A DNA stretch of 64,000 nucleotides from contig NC_064043.1 of the NCBI RefSeq assembly GCF_932526225.1, forward strand, positions 1,509,501 through 1,573,500, given 5' to 3'. A program made the position numbers and the translations under genes. The notes below the pieces were generated by a model. The model was not told the origin of the DNA. It ran no database searches and was given only the letters and a program-made list of their open reading frames with translations. This document shows, one piece after another, positions 48,038 through 60,260 of this stretch; position 1 is the stretch's first letter, and each line of letters opens with the position of its first letter. Source of the DNA: Nematostella vectensis (lineage: Eukaryota; Cnidaria; Anthozoa; Actiniaria; Edwardsiidae).

Positions 48038-48676
48038 TAAGAAGTCTCATCGCATCAGTCGTAAGAAGTCTCATCGCATCAGTCATAAGAAGTCTCATCG
48101 CATCAGTCATAAGAAGTCTCATCGCATCAGTCGTAAGAAGTCTCATCGCATCAGTCGTAAGAAGTCTCATCGCATCAGTCATAAGAAGTCTCATCGCATC
48201 AGTCATAAGAAGTCTCATCGCATCAGTCGTAAGAAGTCTCATCGCATCAGTCGTAAGAAGTCTCATCGCATCAGTCGTAAGAAGTCTCATCGCATCAGTC
48301 GTAAGAAGTCTCATCGCATCAGTCGTAAGAAGTCTCATCGCATCAGTCGTAAGAAGTCTCATCGCATCAGTCGTAAGAAGTCTCATCGCATCAGTCGTAA
48401 GAAGTCTCATCGCATCAGTCGTAAGAAGTCTCATCGCATCAGTCGTAAGAAGTCTCATCGCATCAGTCGTAAGAAGTCTCATCGCATCAGTCGTAAGAAG
48501 TCTCATCGCATCAGTCGTAAGAAGTCTCATCGCATCAGTCGTAAGAAGTCTCATCGCATCAGTCGTAAGAAGTCTCATCGCATCAGTCGTAAGAAGTCTC
48601 ATCGCATCAGTCGTAAGAAGTCTCATCGCATCAGTCGTAAGAAGTCTCATCGCATCAGTCGTAAGAAGTCTCATCG
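48038..48676. repeat. 24-bp minisatellite, about 27 copies
   Basis: Unit GTAAGAAGTCTCATCGCATC plus AGTC, almost invariant apart from GTAAGA/ATAAGA. Both strands stay open (KKSHRISR on plus, MRLLTTDA on minus), giving spurious frames of about 300 codons. Ends 170 bp before the Ngaro-like element. Confidence 0.97.
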
Positions 48677-49026
48677 CGGCAATCGCATCAGTTTACTTTC
48701 GGCGGGCAGACGGAAACCTCAACCGACGGGAGACAAGAATCGAATACAACCCACTCCTTGCCGCTCTAAAAATTACATCCTCGAAGCTTCTACAATTGTG
48801 AAATATTTGTCGCGTTTTCTGTTAAAAATCGTCGGATACCGTTACGTAATTGGGCTATTTTGATAACCAGATTAAAATCTATAATTCGCGCTTCCTTTTA
48901 TGGCAGTGAGGCTGGTACTGTACTGACTATTCACACTTTTAGTCTTTTAAGTTCCAGCTAGTGCTAGCGATTGGACTTTGAGTTAACGCGTCTATTATAT
49001 TATAGTCTATTTTCCTTTTCTTTACT

Positions 49027-49560
49027 ATGAGTAATTCAGAAAGTGGTGCCACATCTAGAAGAAGCGGACTCCGTGACCTCGCTCCGGTCAATTACGCGGC
49101 TTTGGACGCTGGTTTAGATGATTTAGATTTTGAATTCGGGGGGCGGGTCGGCAAGGAGCCTAGGACTCTTAAAGCAAAGACCACAGAACAAGGCGCTAGA
49201 CCGAAGACCCCGGCCGTTGGTGGGAGTAAAAAGCCCAAGGTGACACAGAGCGACATCCTGGAGCTTTCCCGGCAGGTCGAGAGCCTGCTTGAGGAGAAGA
49301 GGACATCGCCATCTTCGCGCTCCGCGCGGAAGGAAAGGAGAGCGGTCAAGTCCGACTTCACGATCAAGGACCTGCGTTCAGTAGCGAACATTGAGAAAAA
49401 AGAGAGGCGTGATATGGCGCGGGAAGGCGCAGATAGCAGAGGTTGCTCAAGCGACTCGAGCGACGAAACGTCGGACGACGAGCACTCAGAGAGACGGCGA
49501 AGAATAGGTAAACAGTCGCTATTCAGTTTGGTAAGCGGGCACTTGCACTTCCGTTGTTGC
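49027..49560 (+). CDS. Gag-like ORF1 remnant of the Ngaro-like element
   Basis: ATG at 49027 right after A1. The first 160 or so residues are charged and Ser/Arg rich with an acidic start and SSDSSDETSDDEHSERRRRI near the end, a style common in DIRS/Ngaro ORF1 proteins. The frame then runs out of context at about 49510-49560, where the internal deletion appears to join recombinase-end sequence; it stops at 49729-49731. No zinc knuckle seen. Function is inferred from position only. Confidence 0.55.
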
Positions 49561-49599
49561 ACATCCCGGGGTCACGGTTATGCCCGGTTTTTCTGTTTA

Positions 49600-49934
49600 G
49601 ACTTATGCGCGTTCGGATTCCTGCCCCGCCTCATAGCCCCGCCTTCGCTCTGTCTGATAGGGCAAGGCGTTTGTACCCCCTCACCAAGACTCATTTCGTG
49701 TCGGAACTGCGGCGACGTCTCGCAGCGGTAGGGGTCCCTCATGCCCATTCTTACAGAGGTCATTCGTTTCGTAGGGGTGCTACAACTTGGGGCTTTCATT
49801 TAGGGATTCCTGGTGAATTCATTCAGGTATTCGGGGATTGGGCCTAGGACGCATACAGAGGGTATCTGGAATTCTCTATGCCGTGCAAACTGTCAGTGGC
49901 TGATCAGATGTGTAGTTATTTTTCAGGGCGTTAG
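49600..49934 (+). pseudogene. Tyrosine recombinase C-terminal fragment with in-frame stop
   Basis: One frame reads ...RGHSFRRGATTWGF...GDWA, TAG (49845-49847), DAYRGYL... and ends at 49932-49934. HSFRRG is the HxxR box of the recombinase catalytic core, and DAYRGYL holds the nucleophilic tyrosine. The N-terminal part with the first catalytic Arg is missing. The TAG lies between the HxxR box and the tyrosine, so the fragment is inactive as written. Confidence 0.75.
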
Positions 49935-50680
49935 TGCCTACATTCCTAGCCTTAGTTTGGCTGTAGTTTGGAGCGCTGAGAAGTCTATTGGTTGTATTCA
50001 GTACAGCTTTCACCATTTTTAGTGTATTATCTTTCAATAAACCTCTCATTGTGCCAAACTCATGCTTGTGTTGTCTAGTATTTTTACTGCGAGAATTGGG
50101 CTATTTTGATAACCAGATTAAAATCTTTAATTCGCGCTTCCTTTTATGGCAGTGAGACTGGTACCTGGTACTGTACTATTCACACTGTAATCGGATATTG
50201 TATTTTATGTTCCAGCTAGTGCTAGCGAACGGACTTTGAGTTAACGCGTCTATATATTATAGTCTATATTCCTCTCCCACCCTCCCACCCTAACAGTGGG
50301 CTGAGAAGTCTATTGGTTGTTTTCAGTACAGCTTTCACCATTTTTAATGTATTATCTTTCAATAAACTTCTCATTGTGCCAAACTCATGCTTGTGTTATC
50401 TAGTATTTTTACTGCGAGAATTGACCGGAAGTAATCGACACTACCCCCACAGCCCCGTGTTCCCCACAGCCCCGTGTTTTTGCCTGAATATCACGTTTTC
50501 TTATAATTCAAACGTTTTGGGACATTTAACGGTCAGATAAAACATTTACGACAGCAGTTTCTCGTAATTGTATTTTCTTTACATCTGGTCAAATTCGTGC
50601 CTTTCGCGTGGTAACCGGAGACCAACCAGTCAACCGATAATAAACTCAAAATAGATAATCAAGTTTCTTTACAACTTAGG

Positions 50681-51233
50681 GAACGGGGGGGGGGGGGGGG
50701 GGGGGGCTGGCAAGGAAAATGCAAATAAGTGGACGGGTATTCTGCAGTTTAGCCCAAATATGTAGGGGGGGCTACATTTTTTGGCGCCGATTAAGGGGAG
50801 GACATTTTTGGGGGCTGTCACCAAAGGGGGACTTTAGAAGCACACTAGCATACACACACCGGCTCTGCCATGCTGACCAGTCCTAATAAGGACGAAACAT
50901 CTGTCCATGGTTGCCGAACTGCACGGGTAATAGACTGTGCTAGCGTCCCGTCTTGGCCCGACTGGTGCCAATGTGTGTATGCTAGTGTGTTTTTAAAGTC
51001 CACCAAAGGGGGGTTATCTTTTTGGGGGCGCCCAATTTAAGTCTGGTTTTAATATAACACTGAGCAAGATAGTCATTGTTTAAATGTTAATTTTATTCAT
51101 TTCACAATGTTCCCTACTATTGTATATCTAGTCCCATATTGTTCCCAATTGAGGGGATTTGAGGGGGGTCACGATTTTTGAGCCCAGGGATTTGCAGACC
51201 CCCCCAGTAATTAATGACCGCTCCCTTATCATT
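50681..51233. mobile_element. AGGGAGCGGTCATT-family TIR element, copy 2, left end eroded
   Basis: Right end is CAGTAATTAATGACCGCTCC at 51208, matching the 38314-38334 terminus. The left shows a G-run (about 20) and GGGGGGCTACATTTTTTGG but no intact terminal repeat. The interior (ACTGAGCAAGATAGTCATTG, TATATCTAGTCCCATATTGT) parallels 36700-36790. It has been invaded by the element at 50830-51000. Confidence 0.7.
50830..51000. mobile_element. 171-bp MITE nested in another TIR element
   Basis: GACTTTAGAAGCACACTAGC at 50830 pairs with the inverse ending at 51000, 26 of 28 bases complementary through CATACACAC. CACCAAAGGGG occurs immediately on both sides (50819 and 51001), a clear target duplication of about 9-11 bp. 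That size suggests a Mutator-like family. Non-coding. Confidence 0.85.
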
Positions 51234-52712
51234 GATGTCTTTCGCGTGGTCGAGATCAGCCAGTCAACTGATTATAAACTCCAAATAGATCATGGAGAAG
51301 TGCCCAGTTGTGAACGCTTGCCACTGCCCGCTTCACATAGCTGCCTTCTTAGGGAAAATGCTTTCTACTTGGTAAAGGGGCACATTCACTCCTCCACCCT
51401 AGAAGTAATATAATTTTACAGAAAATGACAATAGAGGCGTTTACCTGTTGTCTTTATCACCTTTTCCGCCCCCTCCCCCCGTTTCTGATTTTTGTTTTAA
51501 GTCCAAGATGGCGGCTATTAAACGCTCGAGGCTGTTTTTTCTTTTTTTCTTTTTTTTTTTTTTTTGCCGGGTAAACGACTGCACTACTGGCTAAAGGTTT
51601 AAAGGTTTCTAGGTTCTCATGTCTCCCTCGTCATTTGGTTAGTTTGCCTTTTTGGCCCTTCTCTCGTGGATAAAAACGTTTTTCTAAGTTTCCGCTAAAA
51701 TTCGGTAAATAAAAAAATCTATATTATCGATTTCCGCAGTCTTTTTTTATCGATATCGATTTTTAACGATTGACTTGACCGGGTTATCTGATTTTCATAT
51801 TATTCACGAGTCTCCATGGTGAAAGCGGTTCGTCATAAGAGAATTTCAACAGTGCTACACAAAAGAATTGGAATAGAGAAGAAAAACAGAAAAAGAAAAA
51901 GGGTTTGTAGCAAGGATGGCAAATAAGTGTTCCCACTGAGAAGAAACAAAATACTGTACGTTTCGAAAAGAAACACTTTCGAAAACTATCGTAGAGAGTT
52001 GTCATCGAAATGGCATCAGTTTGTATCTAAGCAACGATCGACTTCAATAGAAATAAAGTGCCCGCAGTATCGGTGATAGCGAGGTTCTTAGGTTTTAGTC
52101 ATTTCATTGTTTTACCTGATAGAGGCCCTTTGTTGTAAATAGCGGGGCGCCCATGAGCAACAGGGAGCTCCGTGATTTGCTATTTATATGGTTTCCCTTT
52201 AAAGGAGTTTCAGGCCGATCTTTGAACGTGAAGCGTCGTTATTTACGATACGAGATATCGATAAGAAAAACAATCGATCAATTTTGAACATCACGGATCA
52301 GCACCCACGCTACGACTTCTAAAAATGGCAGAAACTCCCGAAGGGAAACAACCATGTGCGTTAATAAGTTCTATAACAGAGATATATTTTGTTACGTAAT
52401 TGGGTTGATTACCTGGAAAGGAAACCTCTAAAATTCTTCTAGGAACGAAAGACTGGCTGTCAAAACCTTTTTTTTTCCTTAGAGATTTGATAGACGTATC
52501 ATGTGGCATGGTAATCAGCCGGATCATTCTTCTACTCCAAAACACAACTCACAATTGGCCGAATCCTGACCTTAAATGACGTCACAATAGTGATCAAACC
52601 GACAACAAAATGTCAATAATACGCATCACAAAACGCTGTAACACATCAAGGAAGTCGAGGTAAAATCGTCCATCGAGAAAGAAGGACCTCGACTTTTTTT
52701 ATCCCATGCGCC
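51234..52712. other. Spacer and promoter region upstream of the SH3 gene
   Basis: Mostly unique AT-rich sequence with a T23-type tract at 51536-51565. No gene supported, apart from a weak candidate exon on the minus strand at 52420-52545. A head-to-head promoter with the SH3 gene is possible. Confidence 0.4.
52426..52545 (-). CDS. Possible first coding exon of a divergent gene (weak)
   Basis: Minus-strand frame beginning MFWSRRMIRLITMPHDTSIK, basic, with Met codons at positions 1, 7 and 12, reaching TTTCCAG|GTAATC, a usable donor at about 52416. If real it is transcribed away from the SH3 gene (168 bp apart). I recognise no domain and found no following exon, so this could be chance. Confidence 0.2.
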
Positions 52713-55700
52713 ATGGAAATTTACAAGGCGTGCTACGACTTTCAGGATAACTGCGAAACTTCTTTGGATTTTAAGAAAGGAGATACATTTTACATCACAC
52801 AGAAGACCGACACTGGTTGGTGGGCTGCGAGAAACTTGAAAAGCAATGAGTTGGGCTATATCCCATCAGCGTATGTCGAAGTATGTAAGATTATCTTTAT
52901 ACATTCGGTAAACAAGCGTAGTGCATCCACTCTGAGCGAGTATTTAGACATGTCAGTTCAACACTGCGCTCAATGTTATTCTACGGCTCAGGAAATTACT
53001 TGAGGTCGTGTATACAGAAGAGAATATTTTATAGCGGCCTTTTATAGCATGTCCTAGGTACTTTCACAGCGGGAATTATCCTCAGAGCATTTTCCGGTTT
53101 GCAAGCTCGTTGTTTTTTTTTCTTTTTTTCTGGAGTAGGACTACAAGGTTGTCAAGTGACTTTGGAACAAAAACACCATCGATGTGAGCAACTCGTGCTC
53201 TGTAGGGCCACAAATATCAGCGGTTAGAATCACCAGAAAAAATATCTACTAGATTTACATTCCTTGATATTAAACGGGTTTCCTTGATATTCCACAGGTT
53301 TTCGTGATATCGGGCTTGTAACACGATTAACCTTTATAAGTATGTAAAAACAGGATCTTCTCCAGGAAAAACGTTTGCACTCATCTCTGCTCACCTGTAA
53401 AATTATTACCTGTGACCTTGAATTGCCATCAACATTTTAAAAATCTCTAGGGCACACATGACATAGTGCCACCATTTGACATGAACATTGAAATCTTTCT
53501 TTCAGCTTCAATCGGCAGAAGTCCTTTGAAATAGAACACAGTCTAGCCATTATGGTAAAATTTAGCACAAATTTTCAACAATTTGATAAAGTAGGAGACA
53601 TTCAGTATGAGTATGCTTTTTTGAGTTATTTTTTCTTTTTTGTAAAACAAAAATATACTGTTATGGTGAATATTGAAATAGTTTGACTTTATAAAAATTC
53701 AAATAACGGGGCATCAACACTTATATGAATTTCATTGAAGATAAAAAATAAACAAAATGATTTCACTAGGGTTTCACTATCATTATCACATACCAAGTGA
53801 CAAATGCTTATGAGAATTTCATGAAATATTTGCGAAAAAATATAAAACGGGATTGTATAATTATCCAAGTAGATTGCATGTTATGTTGAAAGGTAATTTA
53901 TTATTTATTTGTGGCTAGGAGGATTTTAATTTGTTATTCTCAAGGATGGCCAATGGTGCCAGTTTGGTAGGAAGACAACAACTAAATATTTTAGACCAAA
54001 TGTAGCGAAAATCGATACATACTCTTATTAAGTAAAAAAGAAAAGACTATTATGACAGATTTCACCCATTTGTACAATACGCATATCAAATTTCATGCAA
54101 TTGTGGACTTTTACCAACGTTAGTTGCTAATTTTCTTTTCCCTCGAGGGGCTATTTTATGCATAGTATTTATAAGTGAAATTTCCACTATACTCCAGAGC
54201 ATTGGCATCTTCTATAAGAACACCCTACCCATCAGCTGTGAATGTTCGGACCTTGTTTTTTGACAGGTATTAAACTAATGTTTACCTTTTCACACTCGAA
54301 AGTTCACACGTGTGTGATTTTAATAAATTTGCATACGGCGCTAAACTGACAACAGAATGGGACTCCGTGGGTATGTCCATATATGGATAGCTCCATTGTT
54401 CTTCGTTCTCGGCTGTAGATTGCCCAACAATAGCGTTGCACGGTTTAATTACCCCGCTCTCCAAAATAACATGTTCCGCATTCAACGATAGCTGCGTAGC
54501 TTCAAAACATTCGATTTCTCGTCGTGTTGTTCACGAAAGTAAGTGCTCTGTGCAGTTAATCTATTCTTTCGTTAGGTAGCACCCTTAGATTCAAAGAAAC
54601 CGTTCTAAATGTTATTTCCGTTTTCTGTCGAAGCATAAAGCTCCGTTTAGATTACAGTATATTTGGATTCTCGGCTCGTTTGCTTCCGACGCAGTAAGGT
54701 AGCAGTTTTAAACCCAGATTAAGCGCTATAAGACTAGATTAGGCTGTTTGAAGGGTTTTCCGACAGTTGTTAAAATTGTAGAATGTGTGAAATAGAATGT
54801 CTAGGACGTTGCTCGAAATCTGATGTTGTATGGACGTTGCCTATAATTTTCAAACGTGCTAAGGACACGAAAAACCTGAAAAGGTCTGCTATATCGATTA
54901 GGGAATGAATATTTTTACCTGTTCTTTTGTGTATAACTTAAAATCTCCTTGTAAATTTCGAACAATCCTAAAAATCCAAGCGTAAAATAACTTAATTTAA
55001 ATCATGTCTGTCACGTTTCAACTAAAACATTTGTAAAATATTCATTCTACTTTCTAAGCTAGCATTTGTCAATTTATTCATTAGGATCGTACAAACACAT
55101 TTGACGACACAGTTTGTAAATAAGTTTACGCGTCATCCCTAAAACTGATTTGATTAATATTCGTCCCAACATTGTCTTCATATTTTACTTGTTGCTGTTC
55201 AATGTCTGAAAAGTCTTGGAACATTTGAAATTCTTTTGGAACTGATATTACAAACCAAGTATTTCGGCCTAAAGTATCGTGAAATTTTGCGTTATTGTCA
55301 TTTGTAAATGATATAGAAACTTACACTAGGAAAAATGCAATCAATCATGTCCTTGCCTGAAGCATCAAAACATGGAAATAACATACATATATTTCTAAAA
55401 ATAATTATTCCATGCAAAATTTGCTAAAGAAAAGCCAAGCCAAGTTATTTTATTTACTTGATGTAATTGGAAACCTTGTTTTGTCTAAATAAGTTTGTAT
55501 AAAGGCACAATATTTGCTGAAGCAGCCAGCCTTGTTCTGATTGGCTGATGGCAGCATTTTGACCCCAACTCTCCAAACTTATTCTTGATGGTAGTCAGTA
55601 TGGGGCTATTCCACAATCATCAACTACAATGGCCCTGAACAACATGCTACATCACAGGTCAACAAGACTATAATAAAGCGTTTGACCTTATAGACCACAG

Positions 55701-58700
55701 TATACTCGTTAGAAAGTTATGTAGCCACCGTAATCTGCCAGCTATTATTAACTGGATAAGCAAGTATTAGTTAATTGGATAATAGATTTCTTATCTAACA
55801 GATCGCAACAAACTAAGTTTGCATCAGAATGTTTCTCTGAGTGGGGTTTAGTCCTGTACCTCAAGGTACAAAATTATTGCCTTGCATGCTTTTAATGATG
55901 TTGATATAGAAGCTCTGCAGCAGAAATATGTAGAGGATACTACAGCGTCTGTGGTAACAACAAATCCCTTCCATTTTTACCAATTTAACTTACAGAAGAT
56001 TTTCCTAATGTCATAATGATGGACTTCGTCAAATGAAATAGCTAAATTTACAGGTTGATGGACATAATGGAAATGAAAGCAAGGTTAAACATCATGGATT
56101 GATTAATATTTTACAGCAAACCAACCAATGAAAACAAGATCAAACATAATGTCTCATGTTGACACATTTTTTTCTGTTTTTATTGTTATCAAAACAATCT
56201 ATCATCAGTACCTCAAAATTTAGCATTCTTTTTTGGTAGATTGTTTTGTGACCTCCCTGTACAAGGCAGTTATTCAATTAATAGCAAAAAAATGTACAAA
56301 ATCCCAAAGATGCACTTTATCTCATCAGCATTTTCATTGACAAATGTATACCTACTTAACTTCAGGGATATTCCATCATTGGATCTACAACAGGAAAGTC
56401 AATCAAACCTAAAGGAGCAAGTGTTAATGTGTCCATAATAGCAAAAGTCATATCAATTACACAAGTCTACTATTCTGTTTTGATAGGACGAGAAAAAATA
56501 TATATTTTTTCCAATAAGACAATGGATTTCACTTTTTCAACATCATTTGTACTTTGGTTTACCTAGGATGATGATAGTGGGATAGTAAATTTATAATTGT
56601 TTTGATACCCTTAGGTGATTTTAGGTAAATGTATATTGTAGAGAGTTATTTGATCCAATATGTACACCATAGGAATTTTGTGTGGGCACAAGCCTCTTAA
56701 GCACTTGACCCAGCAATAATTTGCCTGTGCCTGCTATATAAACCTGCCTTATTTGTACAGACAGTTTTACAGTGTTGAAGCGATAAACTAGGACTTGGCA
56801 CAATCAGTTTTTGTTCCAATAATATTTCTTCTTTGGTAATCAAATGATATGCAGAGGTAGGTACTACTATGTAGCTAAAGATATTATCCTTGGTTCCAAA
56901 ATGTTTATTAACATCAAAGCGTTGTAGCAGTGAAAAAGCTTTTCAGGCAGGAAATGAATGAGTGAATGTTAATATCCAGGAGGCTATAAAGTATTATTTT
57001 ATAATACATAGTGTCCTTGTTCTAGAAATCTGCTGACTAACAGGCAGTAAATCCTATAGAATCTAGTTTTATTGGGTAAGACTAGATCTATCCATGGACA
57101 ATGTAATTTTTCAGAGAAAATGTATCTATTTCGTTTTACTCTTTTTTATCTGCACCAGGAAATGAATTCAAAAAAATTATGTTGACTTTTTTGAGAGCTC
57201 ACAATTGTTTGGTTAATATGACCACCATAATGAAATTTCATAATATTAGAATGGAAATTAGATCAGGTGGTATTTGGGAACACCCTAAAGTAGTGTGAAC
57301 CACTATGTATAACAAGACTAATCTGATCTATGTGCCTTTTAGTTTCTAGCTCTAGTCCATCCTGAAACCTTAGAGTGTATGGAAAGTCTGCCAGAGCCAG
57401 AGAAAATTAAAATGGACAGATTATGTGAATTAACAGCAAAGACACAGCAGTCCCCTGGACTTGGTAAGCATCTAATTTAAACTAATTCAAGGATTTTGCT
57501 CCTCTAATCAAGTATTTTCTACTAAATTTTATAGAATTAAATTTCTCTATAATTTTGACTGAATTGTAGATGTAAGGAAATATATATATATTTTTATTTT
57601 TTCCCTTAGTTTATAGTATTTCTTTAAAATAAAATGGCCTTTAGAAAAGGAATATTTTAGTACTTTTTTATATGTAACATGGTTTGTTTTGAGCATTGAT
57701 TAAACACCCAGAGTCCGAATTTTATCCTCTTATTTTTTTGAATGCATTTTTTATTAGTGGTTCTTTATGCAAATATCTAAAAGATAACACCTGAAGTATA
57801 TTTTCTATTTGATGTGTGATGTGTAATGAAATATGAATATGTTTATGTGTGAATGATTTCAGGTATTTCTACATTTCTGTTCACAATTCTTTTGCCTCAA
57901 GGCAATTACTTAAGACATTTTAATAGTTCACTTAGCATTATTTTGTCTGTATGTAATGGTAGTCATGGATACATTTTACATCATGTAATTTGAATTTCCT
58001 AATTTGCGCCACACTTACTGCCCAATGCAAAGCCTTTAGAATTTACCATTGCAAGTCAGCTGATGATTTGAGAGTAATTTAGCTTATGGCAAAATTTAAA
58101 GCCTGCTTTGTACAGCGGTGTGCCATAGACCAGAGCAAGTTAATGAGAAAGTCACATGCCCATAGCCAGGGAGGAGAGGGTGGGGGTGTAGGGATGATCC
58201 ACTAAATGGGTAAATGAATGTCCCTCCTCCCCCGTCAATTCTTAGCTATGGGCCTGAGCCAGTAACAGCCAGGCCTGTTATCTTGCTATACACAGGTCTT
58301 TATCTTTAATCTTACCCTTAAATATAAGCTAATTGCTGGCTGTGTTTTGCTTCATTTCAACAGGGCGTAACCACCCAGGCTACCCACCGGAGGACTATAA
58401 TAGACAAGAGAATGAGAGTCCGCCACCCGTACGAACAGCAATAAAACCCATGATGAAGTCAACAGAACAAACAAAATTACAGAAAGACTTAAAATTCAAC
58501 CAACAGAGGTAACTAGCTATTGCACATGTAGCCTCCTCTTGTAAACAAGTTCATTAGCAGTATTGTTACACAGCTAGAGCATGCCTATGCACCCTCTCAT
58601 TGGTTGATCAGCCAGACCAAACACCTGTGTAAGGCTTTCCCAGAAACAGTGCAGCACTTTGGGATAAGCATTCTTTCAACACCCTGAATAACAGATCTCT

Positions 58701-59205
58701 TGTTTTCCTTGTTTGCTTTGGCTGTACAGGAAATTATGGAATCTTGAATTTGTCCATTGTTTGGTCATGATCATGTGTAATATGTATGCAGAAAATATTA
58801 TTAATATTTTACCATTTTTCAGAGGAATCAACCTTGGGAGACCTGAGCTCGTCAAAACTTGGGAAAAATTTGAAAGCAAAAAGACAGCAAAGGAGATGGA
58901 GTCATTAAATGAGTCAGAATTATCTGCAAAACTTAAGACAATATCAAAAAAGCTTGAGGTTAGTAGAGAGAGAATTTTGAATCTAATTATCAATACCCTG
59001 TTTATTGCCAAAAATGTCTTTTTATACCTTTTCAAACTAAAAATACAAAACACTGAGAATTTTAAGCATTATTAAGATTGATTAAACTGTAATTATGTTA
59101 TTTTGTCACATTTAGGAGGAGGAACATCGAAAGCAAATTGAGGAAAAAAAGCCAGAATTCATGAAAATCAACCTACGAAAGGCAAAACCTCAGACAGCTA
59201 GCTGA
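52713..59205 (+). CDS. SH3-domain protein, 5 exons, complete
   Basis: Exons 52713-52880, 57343-57463, 58364-58508, 58823-58958, 59116-59205. All are GT-AG, phases join, 219 aa, stop TGA at 59203. The ATG is the first Met of the SH3 domain; an overlapping ATG 8 bases upstream is out of frame. Exon 1 is one SH3 domain (residues 1-56): CYDF, GDTF, GWWAAR, GYIPSAYV. Then comes a linker with PEPEK, a Pro-rich stretch (ESPPPVR, candidate SH3 ligand), and a charged helical, probably coiled-coil region about 130-205. The C-terminus is PEFMKINLRKAKPQ. Expected cytosolic, an adaptor binding PxxP partners. The last motif faintly recalls actin-regulator tails (WH2-like LRK), which is speculation. I cannot name the orthologue. 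A small exon inside the 4.5-kb first intron could have been missed, although phases fit without one. Confidence 0.8.
52881..57342. other. Intron 1 of the SH3 gene
   Basis: 4.46 kb, AT-rich and almost free of tandem repeats, unlike UHRF1. Contains a decayed LINE piece at 55655-55955. The minus-strand frame at 54282-54485 is protein-like in composition but unsupported. Confidence 0.6.
55655..55955 (+). pseudogene. Degenerate non-LTR reverse transcriptase fragment
   Basis: Frames read AFDLIDHSILVRKL, then NWIIDFLSNRSQQTKF, then PVPQGTKLLP and KYVEDTT. These match the LINE RT blocks (FDxVDH, WxxxFLxNR, VPQG, YVDD) in order, separated by stops, frameshifts and a short duplication around TGGATAA (55755-55785). 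The catalytic YxDD has become YVED. Dead relic. Confidence 0.75.
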
Positions 59206-59850
59206 TCACCCCAGGCTTTCCGATATGCTATTATACTGCGCCCAGATGAATTTTATGTAGGGCTGTCATGATAAAATGTTGGTGGTTAAAAGCGTGATGA
59301 AGACTGAAAACCACCTTTTCATAATGCAGAACATTGACATGGTGTGATATATGATGAATCTGGAAATTTCTGGTTTGGGTGGTTATGACTTCAGTTCACT
59401 GTAACTGTGGTACAGAACGAAAGGTGAAAGGGCCTGACGTTAGTATTCGTCAGACAAATATCTTTGCTGCAAAAAAGGAGTAAGCTTAGATATATGGAGA
59501 CCAAATTATGACACCACTGGCAGCAATCACAAACCTATTTATTTGTCTCTGGTGGTCTCTAGTAATATCTTTAACCACACGCAGTGACTGTAGGCAAAAG
59601 TGAGGGGATATTCAAAGAGCGCGGAAAACAGAGTGAAACCCCCAATGTTACCGTAAGATGACGTTTCTTGGGTTTTAGGCATGTTCAGTTAACTTACTTA
59701 TTTGATAAGTTCAAAAGTGAGATCTATTCAAGCAAGTAATTTAAGAGAGTTTATATAAATGAAACCACTATGATTGGTTTGCAAAATATACATAATAAAG
59801 TTGGGATTTAAATAATTCAGAGTTTTTAAACGTAACCCTTAAAAGGCTTA
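59206..59850. other. 3' flank of the SH3 gene
   Basis: Probable 3'UTR. The nearest clear polyadenylation hexamer on the plus strand is AATAAA at 59794-59799. No gene seen. Confidence 0.45.
59794..59799 (+). terminator. Candidate poly(A) signal AATAAA for the SH3 gene
   Basis: First canonical hexamer after the stop codon, about 590 bp downstream. Position only; there may be an earlier variant signal. Confidence 0.35.
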
Positions 59851-59854
59851 GGCC

Positions 59855-60260
59855 CTGGCCAAACGAGGACACATGTTGCCGGAAACATTGAGGAAACATG
59901 TTTCCTAAATGTTTCCGCGGGTGGCCAAACGGACACGAAACATCGGGAAACATGTTTCATCTGCAGCGCCACGCGCACTGCCACGTCAAGTACAGAGCTC
60001 CGTAAATATCGAAAAGGCAGACCCGTAGATTAACTTTGATCAATTCTATGTTGAAAATAATGTTCTGTATACACAAGGCAATCACGCGAGCTTCTTGGGA
60101 GTAGTTTTCTACGGCAACAACGATAAAAAAATGTGATTGGAAATAAAATTCAAAAACAGCGCGCGCTCATTTGAAATGACGCTATTCTTTAGCGCGCGCG
60201 TGAAAATAACGAAACATGAAAACATTTTTGCATAAAAATTGCTCCATTCTTTATTTCTTA
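59855..60260. mobile_element. Partial copy of a dispersed DNA element related to 42893-43554
   Basis: CCCTGGCCAAACGAGGACAC and repeats of GGAAACATGTTTC start the segment. From about 59990 (CAGAGCTCCG) to 60215 (GCGCGCGTGAAAATAACGAA) it is co-linear with 43085-43275, including GAAATGACGCTATT. Terminal inverted repeats are not intact. Confidence 0.6.

Larger units (their letters stand above)
48848..50423 (+). mobile_element. Internally deleted Ngaro/PAT-like tyrosine-recombinase retroelement with split direct repeats
   Basis: Order is A1 (about 48848-49020), coding remnants (49027-49934), B1 (49975-50095), A2 (50094-50271), B2 (50300-50423). A copies share AATTGGGCTATTTTGATAAC and GTTCCAGCTAGTGCTAGCGA; B copies share GCTGAGAAGTCTATTGGTTG and GTGCCAAACTCATGCTTGTG. 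This A1-ORF-B1-A2-B2 layout is diagnostic of Ngaro/PAT YR retrotransposons (DIRS order). The reverse transcriptase and RNase H are absent, so this is a deletion derivative. Confidence 0.8.

Noticed and set aside
47105..48863. 173-318-codon frames of KKSHRISR, MRLLTTDA or NPYIPSLP repeats
   Set aside because: All come from 63-bp and 24-bp arrays, open on both strands.
49092..49562. 156-codon minus-strand frame
   Set aside because: Antisense shadow of the Ngaro-like ORF1, which has the correct position relative to A1.
54282..54485. 67-codon minus-strand frame in SH3 intron 1 with ordinary amino-acid composition
   Set aside because: No domain, no splice partner found, antisense to a gene; length is not significant in AT-rich DNA.
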